DNA from: a bacterium
GTDB lineage: Bacteria > Verrucomicrobiota > Kiritimatiellia > UBA8416
NCBI GenBank assembly: GCA_020048935.1
Contig: JAIFLS010000185.1
Coordinates: forward strand, 1-9,914
Direction: 5' to 3'
Length of the DNA stretch: 9,914 bases
Each line of letters starts with the position of its first letter. Within the stretch, counting starts at the first letter, position 1. This document shows positions 1 to 8,217 of this stretch, in pieces. Below the pieces are notes generated by a model. It was not told the DNA's origin. It searched no databases and saw only the letters and a list, made by a program, of their open reading frames with translations. Made by a program: the position numbers and the translations under genes.

Positions 1-22
1 CGCCAACAGCAGGAGTTTTCCC

Positions 23-994
23 ATGGATTTGCTTGAAAAGGCGCAAGCCGTGATGGATTGCGAGATCGAGGGGCTTAGAAGCGTGAAGGCCCATCTGGCG
101 CACGGTTTCGAGGAAACCGTCCAGGTGATGCTGCAAGCGCTGGCGCAGAAGAACAAGATCGTGGTCACCGGCATGGGCAAGAACCTGCATATCGCCGAGA
201 AGATCTCGGCCACGCTGGCGAGCACCGGCAGCACCAGTGTCGTGCTGAATCCGGCCCAGGCCATGCATGGGGATCTGGGCATCCTCCAGGCAGGCGATGT
301 GCTGCTGATGCTGAGCTATTCCGGCGAATCCGAGGAAGTGCTCCACCTGCTGCCCGCCGCCCGCCGCCTGAACGTCACCATTATCGGCGTGACCGGCAAC
401 CTTGAAAGCACGCTCGCCAAGCACAGTGACTTCACGGCCTGCGTCACCGTTCCAAGGGAAGCATGCCCGTTCAACATGGCACCGACAGCCAGCACCACCG
501 GCACGCTGGCCTGGGGGGATGCATTGGCCATGGTGCTGCTGGAGTCCCGTGGATTCAAGCGCGACGATTATGCACGGCTGCACCCCGGTGGAGCCATCGG
601 ACGCTCGCTGCTGCTGCGTGTCGCCGATATCATGCGCCGCGATAGCCGCCTCGCCTGCGTCCCCGAGTCGTCCGACGTGGAAACGGTCCTGCTGGCCATG
701 ACGGCGGCGCGGGCCGGTTCCGCCGCGCTGGTTGACGCAAATGGCATCCTGAAAGGGGTTTTTACAGACGGTGACCTGCGGCGGAACGTCGGCCGTCACA
801 CCGATATCCTGAATCTGCCCGTGGCCCGCTTCATGAGCAAGAACCCGATCACGGTGCGCGAGGATGAGCTGGCGGTGAATGCCCTCAACATCTTCGAAAA
901 ACATAATATCGACGACCTGATTGTCGTGGATGCCGACAACCGGGTCATCGGCGCGGTGGACATCCAGGATCTGCCTAAGATGAAAGTCCTGTAA
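23..994 (+). CDS. kdsD: Arabinose-5-phosphate isomerase (KdsD/KpsF family)
   Basis: Cytoplasmic enzyme that interconverts D-ribulose 5-phosphate and D-arabinose 5-phosphate, the first committed step toward Kdo for lipopolysaccharide. The 323 residues match the family length (E. coli KdsD is 328). Order: SIS sugar-isomerase domain (about residues 35-175) with GMGK (K53), the HGDLG motif (H82), SYSGESEE (99-106), EACPFNMAPTASTTG (E146) and LHPGGAIGRS (H187); then two CBS domains (about 203-260 and 268-323). K53, H82, E146 and H187 line up with the catalytic or metal-site residues K59, H88, E152 and H193 of E. coli KdsD at a constant offset of six, so the enzyme should be active. The usual HPAEA just before the conserved His reads NPAQA here. 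AGGAG at 11-15 lies 7 nt before the ATG. A kdsC neighbour, common in other genomes, is not downstream; the upstream side is outside the window. Confidence 0.96.
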   Translation: MDLLEKAQAVMDCEIEGLRSVKAHLAHGFEETVQVMLQALAQKNKIVVTGMGKNLHIAEKISATLASTGSTSVVLNPAQAMHGDLGILQAGDVLLMLSYSGESEEVLHLLPAARRLNVTIIGVTGNLESTLAKHSDFTACVTVPREACPFNMAPTASTTGTLAWGDALAMVLLESRGFKRDDYARLHPGGAIGRSLLLRVADIMRRDSRLACVPESSDVETVLLAMTAARAGSAALVDANGILKGVFTDGDLRRNVGRHTDILNLPVARFMSKNPITVREDELAVNALNIFEKHNIDDLIVVDADNRVIGAVDIQDLPKMKVL

Positions 995-1037
995 AGGCGT
1001 TTGGGCGAACCGCGACCACGATTTTCCTTTTTAGACT

Positions 1038-1054
1038 GTCAATCTGTGATTGAC
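1038..1054. promoter_or_regulatory. 17-bp perfect palindrome overlapping a promoter -35
   Basis: GTCAATC-TGT-GATTGAC is a perfect 7-bp inverted repeat with a 3-nt centre. It lies in the gap after kdsD and its right arm overlaps the -35 hexamer of the promoter proposed at 1050-1078. No T-tract follows on either strand, so it is a poor intrinsic terminator and reads better as an operator-like site. No binding protein can be named. Confidence 0.35.
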
Positions 1055-1078
1055 GCCAGCCCGCGGTCCGTCTATCTT
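1050..1078 (+). promoter_or_regulatory. Sigma70-like promoter for the low-complexity protein / trxA pair
   Basis: TTGACG (1050-1055, five of six consensus positions), a 17-nt spacer, then TATCTT (1073-1078, four of six). Transcription would begin near 1085, leaving a leader of about 20 nt that contains the GGGAG ribosome-binding site (1093-1097) of the gene starting at 1105. Position, spacing and leader length are mutually consistent. Confidence 0.5.
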
Positions 1079-1104
1079 CTACCCTGTAACGCGGGAGACT
1101 TATT

Positions 1105-2307
1105 ATGGCCGACGATTCCAACAACGAGAATGGACTTCCTCCGAAACTGGACCTTCGCAAGAAAATAATCACGCCGTTGACCGCCCGTCCGGCATTCCCG
1201 GCATCCGTGCCGAATTCGGACGCTGCCGAGAGGCCTTCGGCGCCATCCATGCCAATCCCCTTGGCGAGCGGCACAACGGCAATGGCGTCTGACGCCTCGA
1301 AAGGAACTATGCGAATCACACTGCCAGACGCACCGCAATCGTCGGGAGAAACGGCGTCACCGACGTTGATGAAACCGGCGACAGGTATACTGGACAGAGC
1401 CTCGACCGCAGCCGTATTCGGCGAGGCTTCTGCAGCACCCGTCAGCGTGCCCGGCGCCTCGGGGCCGCGGCCCTTGATGCGTCCGGTAATGGCCCCGAAA
1501 ACCATCAAGTTGAAAAAACCGGTACCGCTCGGCATCAAGCGTGACACGCCGGAACCCGCCGCGCCTTTCGGTACCAAGCGAGCCACGTCGAAAATCTCGC
1601 TGCCATCCGATCAGGACGGGCGATCGACGCCTGCCGGCACCCAACCGATCCGGATCGCGCAAACCTCGCCGATCGCGACCATAATCGCAGGGAACGTTGC
1701 CGAGACAGACGGGATCGTGGGTGCCACCACTGTGACGGCGTCCGCACCGCCCCCGCAACCCGCGCCCGACCCGAAACGCCAGACATCACGAATTTCCTTG
1801 GATTCCGCACTTGGCAGCGAGAGTGAAAGCGGCCCGAAGACTATCAAACTCAAGCGCCCGGGCAGCAGCACGGTCAGGGTCCAAGGTCTCGAACCCTCCG
1901 AGGCTGCCACCGAGCCACGCACCAAGACCGCCGCGATTGATCTGACCGCCGAATCCGCTAGTGATGATACGCCGGATACCCAGAAGAAGACGATCAAGGT
2001 AAAGCGCCCGGTCGGTCGTCCGACCCTGAGGACATCGGCAGCGGGTGGAGCAGGCGCGACGACAGGCGGCGGGAGTGCTCCGACGATGTTCGCCCCGCCA
2101 GTAAAGAAGCTTGCCGCCGACAAAGCGCACTGGACCTTTATCCTGGCGGGCTGTGCCGCCACGATCATCACCGGTGTGCTGATCTACGTGCAGTGCGCGC
2201 AGACGTTCGGCCCGAACCTCTCGCTCACGCCGCTATCCTACAGCGGCCCCGGTTCGACCACGGAACTGCCCTGGTTTGAACGTATTTACAGAGTCCCGGG
2301 GAAATAA
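1105..2307 (+). CDS. Low-complexity protein with KTIKLKRP repeats and one C-terminal membrane helix
   Basis: Family not firmly recognised; I recall similar proteins in Lentisphaerota/Kiritimatiellota but cannot verify this. Residues 1-342 are rich in Pro, Ala, Thr, Ser and Lys with no visible folded domain. Two short motif classes recur: basic T-I-K-(L/V)-K-(K/R)-P at 133-139, 246-252 and 296-302, and (M/S)(R/K)I(T/S)L at 69-73, 162-166 and 228-232. One hydrophobic segment (W343 to about V362, with AGCAATIITGVLIYV) is followed by a 38-residue tail. There is no signal peptide, so the likely topology is a long cytoplasmic tail, a single C-terminal helix and a short periplasmic end. GGGAG lies 7 nt before the ATG, and a promoter sits at 1050-1078. 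The thioredoxin gene follows after 44 bp in the same direction, probably co-transcribed. A role as a disordered scaffold recruiting partners through the repeated motifs is speculation. Confidence 0.85.
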   Translation: MADDSNNENGLPPKLDLRKKIITPLTARPAFPASVPNSDAAERPSAPSMPIPLASGTTAMASDASKGTMRITLPDAPQSSGETASPTLMKPATGILDRASTAAVFGEASAAPVSVPGASGPRPLMRPVMAPKTIKLKKPVPLGIKRDTPEPAAPFGTKRATSKISLPSDQDGRSTPAGTQPIRIAQTSPIATIIAGNVAETDGIVGATTVTASAPPPQPAPDPKRQTSRISLDSALGSESESGPKTIKLKRPGSSTVRVQGLEPSEAATEPRTKTAAIDLTAESASDDTPDTQKKTIKVKRPVGRPTLRTSAAGGAGATTGGGSAPTMFAPPVKKLAADKAHWTFILAGCAATIITGVLIYVQCAQTFGPNLSLTPLSYSGPGSTTELPWFERIYRVPGK

Positions 2308-2351
2308 CAACAACTGGCCCTTACGGGGCTTGCTTAACGCGGAGACGACGA

Positions 2352-2684
2352 ATGAGTGCTGAAAAGATCGTGCATATTGAAGGTAACAACTGGGCAACCG
2401 AAGTCATCCAATCCCCGATTCCGGTACTGGTCGATTTCTGGGCGGAGTGGTGCGGTCCCTGCCGGGCCATAGCGCCGATCCTGGATGAGATTTCCGGTAC
2501 GCTTGCCGGGAAAGTGAAGATCGTCAAGGTCGATGTCGACAAGAACCCGCAGCTCGCTGGCAGTTTTGGCGTCCGTTCGATCCCGACCCTGCTGGTCATG
2601 AAGGGCGGAACCGTCCAGGAGCAGATGGTCGGAGCCCTGAGCAAGACCGCCCTGCTGGACAAGCTCAAGCCCTATATCGCCTAG
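2352..2684 (+). CDS. trxA: Thioredoxin
   Basis: Small cytoplasmic thiol-disulfide oxidoreductase that reduces protein disulfides (ribonucleotide reductase and peroxiredoxins are usual clients) and is recharged by thioredoxin reductase. The 110 residues are a single thioredoxin fold of normal length. The classical active site W33-C-G-P-C37 is preceded by PVLVDFWAE, and the cis-proline loop is SIPT (P78). No signal peptide or membrane anchor, so this is the cytoplasmic TrxA type rather than a periplasmic variant. GGAG at 2341-2344 sits 7 nt before the ATG. It is probably read from the same transcript as the 400-residue protein upstream. Its stop is only 15 bp from the end of the convergent transporter gene, and I see no clear terminator between them. 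Assignment to the family is certain; trxA versus a paralogue cannot be settled here. Confidence 0.96.
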   Translation: MSAEKIVHIEGNNWATEVIQSPIPVLVDFWAEWCGPCRAIAPILDEISGTLAGKVKIVKVDVDKNPQLAGSFGVRSIPTLLVMKGGTVQEQMVGALSKTALLDKLKPYIA

Positions 2685-2699
2685 CACCCGGCTAATCCA

Positions 2700-3956
2700 T
2701 TACTCCGCTTTCGCGGGGTCGGACAACGTCAGCGAGATCAGCAGTCCGGCCAGTAGCAGCAGTGCGCCTGCGCCATACGTCCAGGTCGGAGCAGCCGCGC
2801 CGAAGCGGTCGCGCAGGAACGCGGCAAGCTGCGGCCCGGCGATGCCGGCCATCGACCAGCCTGTCAGGATCGTACCGTAGACAACCGGCATCATCCCACT
2901 ACCGAAACTATCCGCGACATAGGAAGGCATCGTGCCGAAGCCGCCGCCGTAGCATAGCATCACGTAGCAGACCAAGCCCCCGAACAACCACGGGTTTACC
3001 GTCCAGACCAGTGCCATGAAGACCACAAGCTGCGTCGCGAAGATCAGGCGGAAGGCATTGGTCCTCCCGATCTTGTCGGAAACGCCGCCCCAGAAGAAAC
3101 GGCCGATCCCGTTGAAAAGCGAGCTGACGCCGATCAGGGTGGCCCCCATCGCGGCCAGGGCCGCCGCATCCAGCGTACTGCCGCCGCGCTGCAGCAGATC
3201 CTGAAGCATCGGCGACTGCAGGCTGATGAACATGATCCCGGCCGAGGTGTTCAGGAACAGCAGCAGCCACATCCGCGCGAACCGTCCCGACAGCAGCGCG
3301 TGCCCCGCATGCGCGAAATCCGGGACGGCGGCCTGCGCAGGAACGACCGGCACCGATGGCAGGCACGGCGGATTGTGCAGAAAGGCAGCCGCCGGCAATC
3401 CGATCGCCAGAAGGATACCGCCCGTGCACCAGAACACATGCACCAGGTTGCCGCCGAAGCTTGTCATCAACAGCGGTGCAATCACCTTGGACATCAGCAG
3501 CGCACCCAGTCCGAAGCCCATGATCACCATGCCGGTGATGAAACCCTTCTTCTCCGGGAACCACCTCGCCGCCGTCGCCACGGGAGTCACATACCCCAAC
3601 CCCAGACCGATCCCCCCGATCACGCCGAAACCGGCATACAGCAAGGGCAGGCAGCGCAGCGACAGGGCCCATCCGCCCAACAGGTAACCGACCCCGTAGA
3701 GTAGCGCCCCCGCCAGCGCGAGCCGACGCGGACCCGCCTTCGCCATCAGCAGGCCGCCTCCCGCCGCCGCCAGACCCAGCGAGCAGATGGCAATGCTGAA
3801 GATCCACATAACCTGGACATTGGTCCAGCCATACCCGGTCACGATCAGCTTCTGGAAATAGCTCCAGGCGTATACCGTCCCCAGCACCACCTGCAGCAGC
3901 GTCCCCATCAGCGCGACCACCCAGCGTTTCATCCCACCATCCCCATGCAAGGCCAT
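2700..3956 (-). CDS. MFS transporter, oxalate/formate antiporter (OFA)-like family
   Basis: Inner-membrane secondary transporter of 418 residues with 12 predicted helices in two halves (six in about 12-193, a hydrophilic loop 194-227, six in about 228-412). OFA-type features are the N-terminal GTVYAWSYF (26-34), RWFPEKKGFITGM (131-143) and the loop 8-9 signature NGIGRFFWGGVSDKIGR (282-298). R286 seems to match the substrate-binding Arg of OxlT. The helix-11 Lys of OxlT (K355) appears to be replaced: the segment reads TGWSMAG, with W367 at that place by my hand alignment. Oxalate as substrate is therefore unlikely; family members also move monocarboxylates such as lactate or pyruvate. The start at 3956 has AAAGGA 6 nt upstream; M9 (3932) is a possible alternative. 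The gene follows leuB by 11 bp, so the two are probably one operon with translational coupling. Confidence 0.9.
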   Translation of the reverse strand: MALHGDGGMKRWVVALMGTLLQVVLGTVYAWSYFQKLIVTGYGWTNVQVMWIFSIAICSLGLAAAGGGLLMAKAGPRRLALAGALLYGVGYLLGGWALSLRCLPLLYAGFGVIGGIGLGLGYVTPVATAARWFPEKKGFITGMVIMGFGLGALLMSKVIAPLLMTSFGGNLVHVFWCTGGILLAIGLPAAAFLHNPPCLPSVPVVPAQAAVPDFAHAGHALLSGRFARMWLLLFLNTSAGIMFISLQSPMLQDLLQRGGSTLDAAALAAMGATLIGVSSLFNGIGRFFWGGVSDKIGRTNAFRLIFATQLVVFMALVWTVNPWLFGGLVCYVMLCYGGGFGTMPSYVADSFGSGMMPVVYGTILTGWSMAGIAGPQLAAFLRDRFGAAAPTWTYGAGALLLLAGLLISLTLSDPAKAE

Positions 3957-3967
3957 CCACAGTCCTT

Positions 3968-5062
3968 TCAGACGCCGTCGCGGATGGCGTTCGCCAGGAA
4001 GTCGCCCATCTGCACAGTGGTCTTGGCTTCCGGCTTGCGTTCCGCCGGCAGCAGTTCCGCCGTCAGGTACGATTCCGCCAGCGCCCTCGCCACGGCGCGT
4101 TCAATCGCATCGGCCGCCGCGTACTGCGCAAAGCTGAACCGCAGCATCAGCGCCGCCGACAGGATCTGGGCCACTGGGTTCGCGATACCCTTGCCGGCAA
4201 TGTCCGGAGCCGAGCCGCCTGCCGGCTCGAACAGGCCGAAGCCGGTCTCGTTGATGCTGGCCGAGGCCAGGAAGCCCATCGAGCCGGTCAGCATCGCGAT
4301 CTCGTCGGAGAGGATGTCACCGAAGAGGTTCGAGCAGAGCAGCACATCGAACTCGGAGGGCCGGCGCAGGAGCTGCATGGCCGCGTTGTCGACATAGATA
4401 TGTTCCAGCGCGACATCAGGGAACTCGCGTTTGACCTCGATGACCACCTCGCGCCACAGCACGGACGTGGTCAGCACATTGGCCTTGTCGACCGAGGTCA
4501 CCTTGCCGCGCCTCAGGCGCGCCGCCTCGAACGCCTTGCGGGCGATGCGGGCGATCTCGCGGCGGCTGTAGCGCATCGTGTCGAATGCCTCCTCCGCCTC
4601 GCCATCGCCCTGCCGCCCTTTCGGCTTGCCGAAGTAGATGCCGCCGGTCAGCTCGCGAACGCACAGGATATCGAACCCTCGCGACGAGATATCGGCACGC
4701 AGGGGCGAGAGATACTCCAGGCCGCTGTGCAGCTTCGCGGGGCGCAAGTTGCAGAAGAGCCCGAAATGGGAACGCAGAGGCAGCAGCGACGCCCGTTCCG
4801 GCTGCTCGGCGGGTGGCAGCTTCTCCCAGGCCGGACCGCCGACCGAGCCGAACAGGATGGCATCCGCCGCCTCGCAGCCGCGCAGGGTCGCCTCGGGCAA
4901 GGCCCGGCCCTGCCGGTCGATCGCCGCCCCGCCGACATCGTACTCATCATAACTGATCGACAGGCCGAACCGGGCCTCGACCGCCGCCAGAACCTTGCGG
5001 GCTTCCGCCATCACCTCGGGACCGATTCCATCCCCTGCCAGGACCGCAACCTTGTATGCCAT
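3968..5062 (-). CDS. leuB: 3-isopropylmalate dehydrogenase
   Basis: Third step of leucine biosynthesis: NAD+-dependent oxidation and decarboxylation of (2R,3S)-3-isopropylmalate to 2-oxoisocaproate, in the cytoplasm as a dimer needing Mg2+/Mn2+. The 364 residues match the family (E. coli LeuB is 363). Visible are GDGIGPEV (10-17), the substrate arginines R97, R107 and R136, the catalytic pair Y143 (GGIYFG) and K193 (VDKANVL), the metal aspartates D225, D249 and D253, and the cofactor-binding stretch EPAGGSAPDIAGKGIANP (279-296). All keep a constant offset of two from E. coli LeuB. AGGGAGG is about 5 nt before the ATG. leuA, leuC and leuD are not in the window. A long hairpin repeat starts 22 bp upstream of the start, so any promoter lies within or beyond it. 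The MFS gene follows 11 bp downstream. Confidence 0.96.
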   Translation of the reverse strand: MAYKVAVLAGDGIGPEVMAEARKVLAAVEARFGLSISYDEYDVGGAAIDRQGRALPEATLRGCEAADAILFGSVGGPAWEKLPPAEQPERASLLPLRSHFGLFCNLRPAKLHSGLEYLSPLRADISSRGFDILCVRELTGGIYFGKPKGRQGDGEAEEAFDTMRYSRREIARIARKAFEAARLRRGKVTSVDKANVLTTSVLWREVVIEVKREFPDVALEHIYVDNAAMQLLRRPSEFDVLLCSNLFGDILSDEIAMLTGSMGFLASASINETGFGLFEPAGGSAPDIAGKGIANPVAQILSAALMLRFSFAQYAAADAIERAVARALAESYLTAELLPAERKPEAKTTVQMGDFLANAIRDGV

Positions 5063-5084
5063 ATCGTCCTCCCTATTCCTCTAT

Positions 5085-5177
5085 TTCAACGCCCAACATC
5101 CAACATTCAACGCCCAACATCCAAGTAAAGACTCCCGAACTTGGGCGTAGGATGTTGGGCGTTGGGTGTTGGATGTT
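5085..5177. repeat. Imperfect long hairpin made of 21-bp tandem units (CAACGCCCAACATCCAA type)
   Basis: Two direct copies of a 19-nt sequence (5085-5103 and 5106-5124, core CAACGCCCAACATCCAA) run with a 21-bp period. The region 5095-5122 is the reverse complement of 5150-5177 with 26 of 28 positions matching, around a 27-nt loop that itself holds a small CCAAG/CTTGG stem. Every frame gives Asn/Ile/Gln/Pro- or Val/Gly/Cys-rich translations without gene character. It looks like a dispersed palindromic repeat; I recall comparable intergenic sequence in Verrucomicrobiota and relatives, not checked. It lies in the leuB leader region, 22 bp from its start codon. Confidence 0.85.
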
Positions 5178-5415
5178 CATTCGATTCTTCACCAGCCAGA
5201 AACGCACACACCCACAAACTCGCCAGAAACGTTATCACCCTGTTTTCGGCCGAGGCCCCTGGGGGCCTTGCCTGTGGCCAATCCGCATACTGCCCAATTT
5301 GCGACCAAGACGCAAGCGTAACCCACATCCGTTTCTGACATTATCTTGACTTGTCGGACGGTCTGCGCAACTCTTTGCGCGCTCAATCGGTGCATTCACG
5401 GAAAGGAGAGCAAAC
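5178..5415. other. Remainder of the leuB / polyamine-gene divergent intergenic region
   Basis: No gene is seen. It holds a 10-bp direct repeat GCCAGAAACG (5195-5204 and 5222-5231), a 7-bp inverted repeat AGGCCCC/GGGGCCT (5253-5268) with almost no loop, and a TTGACT (5346-5351) that could be a -35 for the rightward gene, although the sequence 17 nt downstream (AACTCT) is a poor -10. The ribosome-binding site AAGGAG of the next gene lies near 5403-5408. Promoters for both divergent genes must lie in 5063-5415, but I cannot place them with confidence. Confidence 0.4.
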
Positions 5416-6630
<1,215 letters not shown>

Positions 6631-6672
6631 CCCTCAGGGCAACGTATAGAAGCCAGAGAAACCGGGGGGCGC

Positions 6673-8049
6673 ATGGAGCCAAACAGCGAGAACAGCGTCG
6701 CGGACGCCACCCTGCTGATCCGCAGCGAGTGCTGGGAGGAACTGCGCCCGCTATTGAAGGATCTGCATCCGGCCGATATCGCCGAGCTTATCGAGAGCAC
6801 GCCGGAGAGCCTGCGCGCGGGCGTCTTCGACCTGCTCGACGACGAGACGAAAGCCGATGTCCTCTCCGAATTGGACGATGCCGTCGAGGAGGAGCTGCTC
6901 GAGGCGCTAACACCCGAGAAGATCTCGGACATCGTCGAGGAAATGGCCCCCGACGATGCGGCAGACGTGCTTGGCGAGATGGATGCGGACCGCAGCGAGT
7001 CCATCCTCAACCTGATGGACCGCGAGGACTCCGAGGACGTGCGCGAGCTGCTGGCCTTCGACGAGGAAACCGCCGGCGGCATCATGACCACCGATTTCGT
7101 GGCGATGTCCAGCCACAAGACCGCCAGGGACGCGCTGGAATATATCGGTTCTCTGGAACTTGATGAGCCTCTGCATTCCACCTACGTGATTGACAACGAC
7201 GGCAAGCTCCTCGGCTACGTGCAGATCTGGAAGATGCTCAAGGCCGGCAACCGCGACAGGACGCTGGACGAGCTGGCCGAGGCCGAGGCCATCTTCGCCC
7301 GCACGGACACCGACCAGGAAGAGGTTGCCCGCCTGATGTCGAAGTACGACATGAACTCGCTGCCCGTGCTGGATGCCGACGGGCGCCTGGTCGGACGGGT
7401 GACGATCGACGACGTCGTCGACGTCCTGCAGGAGGAGGCGTCAGAGGATATCTTCAAGCTGGCGGGTTCCTCGGACGAAGAGCTGGAATACTCGTCGCCC
7501 TTCCAGGCCAGCCGGGCACGGCTGCCGTGGCTGCTGATCACCCTGGGCACGGGCCTGGTCACCAGCATGATCCTCAAGGCCTTCATGCACAGCATCAGCA
7601 CCATGGAAGTGCTCGCGCTGAGCTTCTTCGTGCCCATCGTCATGGCCATGGGCGGCAATACCGGCATCCAATCCTCGACCCTGATCATCCGCGGCCTGGC
7701 CATCGGCTCCTTCAGCGGCAGGAACCTGTACCGCGTTTTCCTGCGAGAAATCATGACTGGCATGCTGATGGGCGGCATCTGCGGGACTGCAATCGGGTTG
7801 TGGGCCGCGTTCATCATCGGCGACGGGACGGCCTACCCGCCTGCGGTGCTGGGCCTGGCGGTGGGACTGGCCCTGTTCAGCGCCATGATGTTCGCCGCCA
7901 CCTTCGGCGCGTTCGCCCCCCTGCTGCTCAACCGCTGCAAGTTCGATCCCGCCGTCGCCTCCGGCCCCTTCGTCACCGCCTCCAACGACATCATCGCCCT
8001 GCTGATCTACTACGGCATCATCGTGCTGATGCTCCCCGCCGCCGGGTAA
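6673..8049 (+). CDS. mgtE: Magnesium transporter MgtE
   Basis: Inner-membrane Mg2+-selective channel, a homodimer gated by cytoplasmic Mg2+. The 458 residues are the normal length. Order: a strongly acidic helical N domain (about 14-135) with repeated D/E pairs; two CBS domains (about 140-260) with the usual TAGGIMTTDF entry and GRVTIDDVVDVLQEE; the connecting plug helix; and a five-helix pore domain starting near L284. The pore motif GGNTGIQSSTLIIRGLA starts at G327, and TASNDIIALLIYY carries D439, which corresponds to the selectivity Asp (D432) of Thermus MgtE. Acidic residues in the N and CBS domains fit Mg2+ sensing. The ribosome-binding site is weak (GGGGGG close to the ATG), which together with the 42-bp gap from the polyamine gene suggests co-transcription. 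No Mg2+ riboswitch fits in so short a gap. Confidence 0.95.
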   Translation: MEPNSENSVADATLLIRSECWEELRPLLKDLHPADIAELIESTPESLRAGVFDLLDDETKADVLSELDDAVEEELLEALTPEKISDIVEEMAPDDAADVLGEMDADRSESILNLMDREDSEDVRELLAFDEETAGGIMTTDFVAMSSHKTARDALEYIGSLELDEPLHSTYVIDNDGKLLGYVQIWKMLKAGNRDRTLDELAEAEAIFARTDTDQEEVARLMSKYDMNSLPVLDADGRLVGRVTIDDVVDVLQEEASEDIFKLAGSSDEELEYSSPFQASRARLPWLLITLGTGLVTSMILKAFMHSISTMEVLALSFFVPIVMAMGGNTGIQSSTLIIRGLAIGSFSGRNLYRVFLREIMTGMLMGGICGTAIGLWAAFIIGDGTAYPPAVLGLAVGLALFSAMMFAATFGAFAPLLLNRCKFDPAVASGPFVTASNDIIALLIYYGIIVLMLPAAG

Positions 8050-8069
8050 AGTCGAAATTTTTTACCAAA

Positions 8070-8116
8070 GTGGCGGGAGCATCTTGCTCCCGATGGGCGA
8101 GCTGGAAGCCCCCCAC
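8070..8116. repeat. Hairpin repeat CGGGAGCA-TCT-TGCTCCCG with outer arms
   Basis: A perfect 8-bp stem (8074-8081 with 8085-8092) has a 3-nt loop. It is followed by a second small stem GGGC/GCCC (8095-8098 with 8108-8111), and the whole is bracketed by GTGG (8070-8073) and CCAC (8113-8116). It begins 20 bp after the mgtE stop. No T-tract follows on either strand, so it is not a classical terminator, although it could stabilise the 3' end of the mgtE transcript. It resembles dispersed intergenic palindromes I recall from PVC-group genomes. Confidence 0.6.
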
Positions 8117-8129
8117 CATTTTCCCCGGA

Positions 8130-8181
8130 CGGACGGGCATGTCCGCCGTAGCTTCAGCGAAGGCGGATTCCATCCCGTCCG
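8130..8181. repeat. Nested 17-bp interrupted stem repeat (CGGACGGG...CCCGTCCG)
   Basis: From outside in: CGGACGGG (8130-8137) pairs with CCCGTCCG (8174-8181), ATG (8139-8141) with CAT (8171-8173), and TCCGCC (8142-8147) with GGCGGA (8162-8167). That is 17 base pairs with only a 1-nt bulge on the left and a 3-nt bulge on the right. The 14-nt loop contains GTAGCTTCAGCGAA, a sequence type I recall from widespread intergenic repeats. Either strand could fold. Confidence 0.6.
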
Positions 8182-8217
8182 CAGCGTTGTAAGCCCGGAA
8201 CCCCATCCGCAGCGTTG
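8178..8217. repeat. 12-bp direct repeat TCCGCAGCGTTG
   Basis: Identical copies at 8178-8189 and 8206-8217, 28 bp apart. The first overlaps the right arm of the nested stem repeat. It may mark partial duplication of the repeat edge. Confidence 0.5.

Noticed and set aside
2705..2716. Bidirectional terminator between trxA and the MFS gene (CCGC-TTTC-GCGG)
   Set aside because: Only a 4-bp stem, no T-tract, and it lies within the last codons of the transporter.
2908..3960. A 350-codon open frame on the minus strand within the MFS gene
   Set aside because: It is an out-of-frame shadow of a G+C-rich gene: Arg/Gly/Ala-rich, no recognisable domain, and the overlapping frame is a clear 12-helix transporter.
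5085..5125. CRISPR-like tandem repeats
   Set aside because: Only two copies with a 2-nt gap and no spacers; the region is better read as one arm of a long hairpin.
4400..5128. A 242-codon open frame antisense to leuB
   Set aside because: Mirror frame of leuB that runs into the repeat, giving an Asn/Gln/Pro/Thr-rich end; not protein-like.
5253..5268. AGGCCCC/GGGGCCT as a terminator or regulatory hairpin
   Set aside because: Only 2 nt between arms and no adjacent T-tract; noted in the intergenic entry but no function can be supported.
6631..6672. Mg2+-sensing riboswitch (M-box or ykoK type) before mgtE
   Set aside because: The gap is only 42 bp, far too short for such an element.
8074..8092. 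Intrinsic terminator of mgtE
   Set aside because: The stem is good but no T-run follows on the plus strand, and the A/T run upstream is in the wrong place for either strand.
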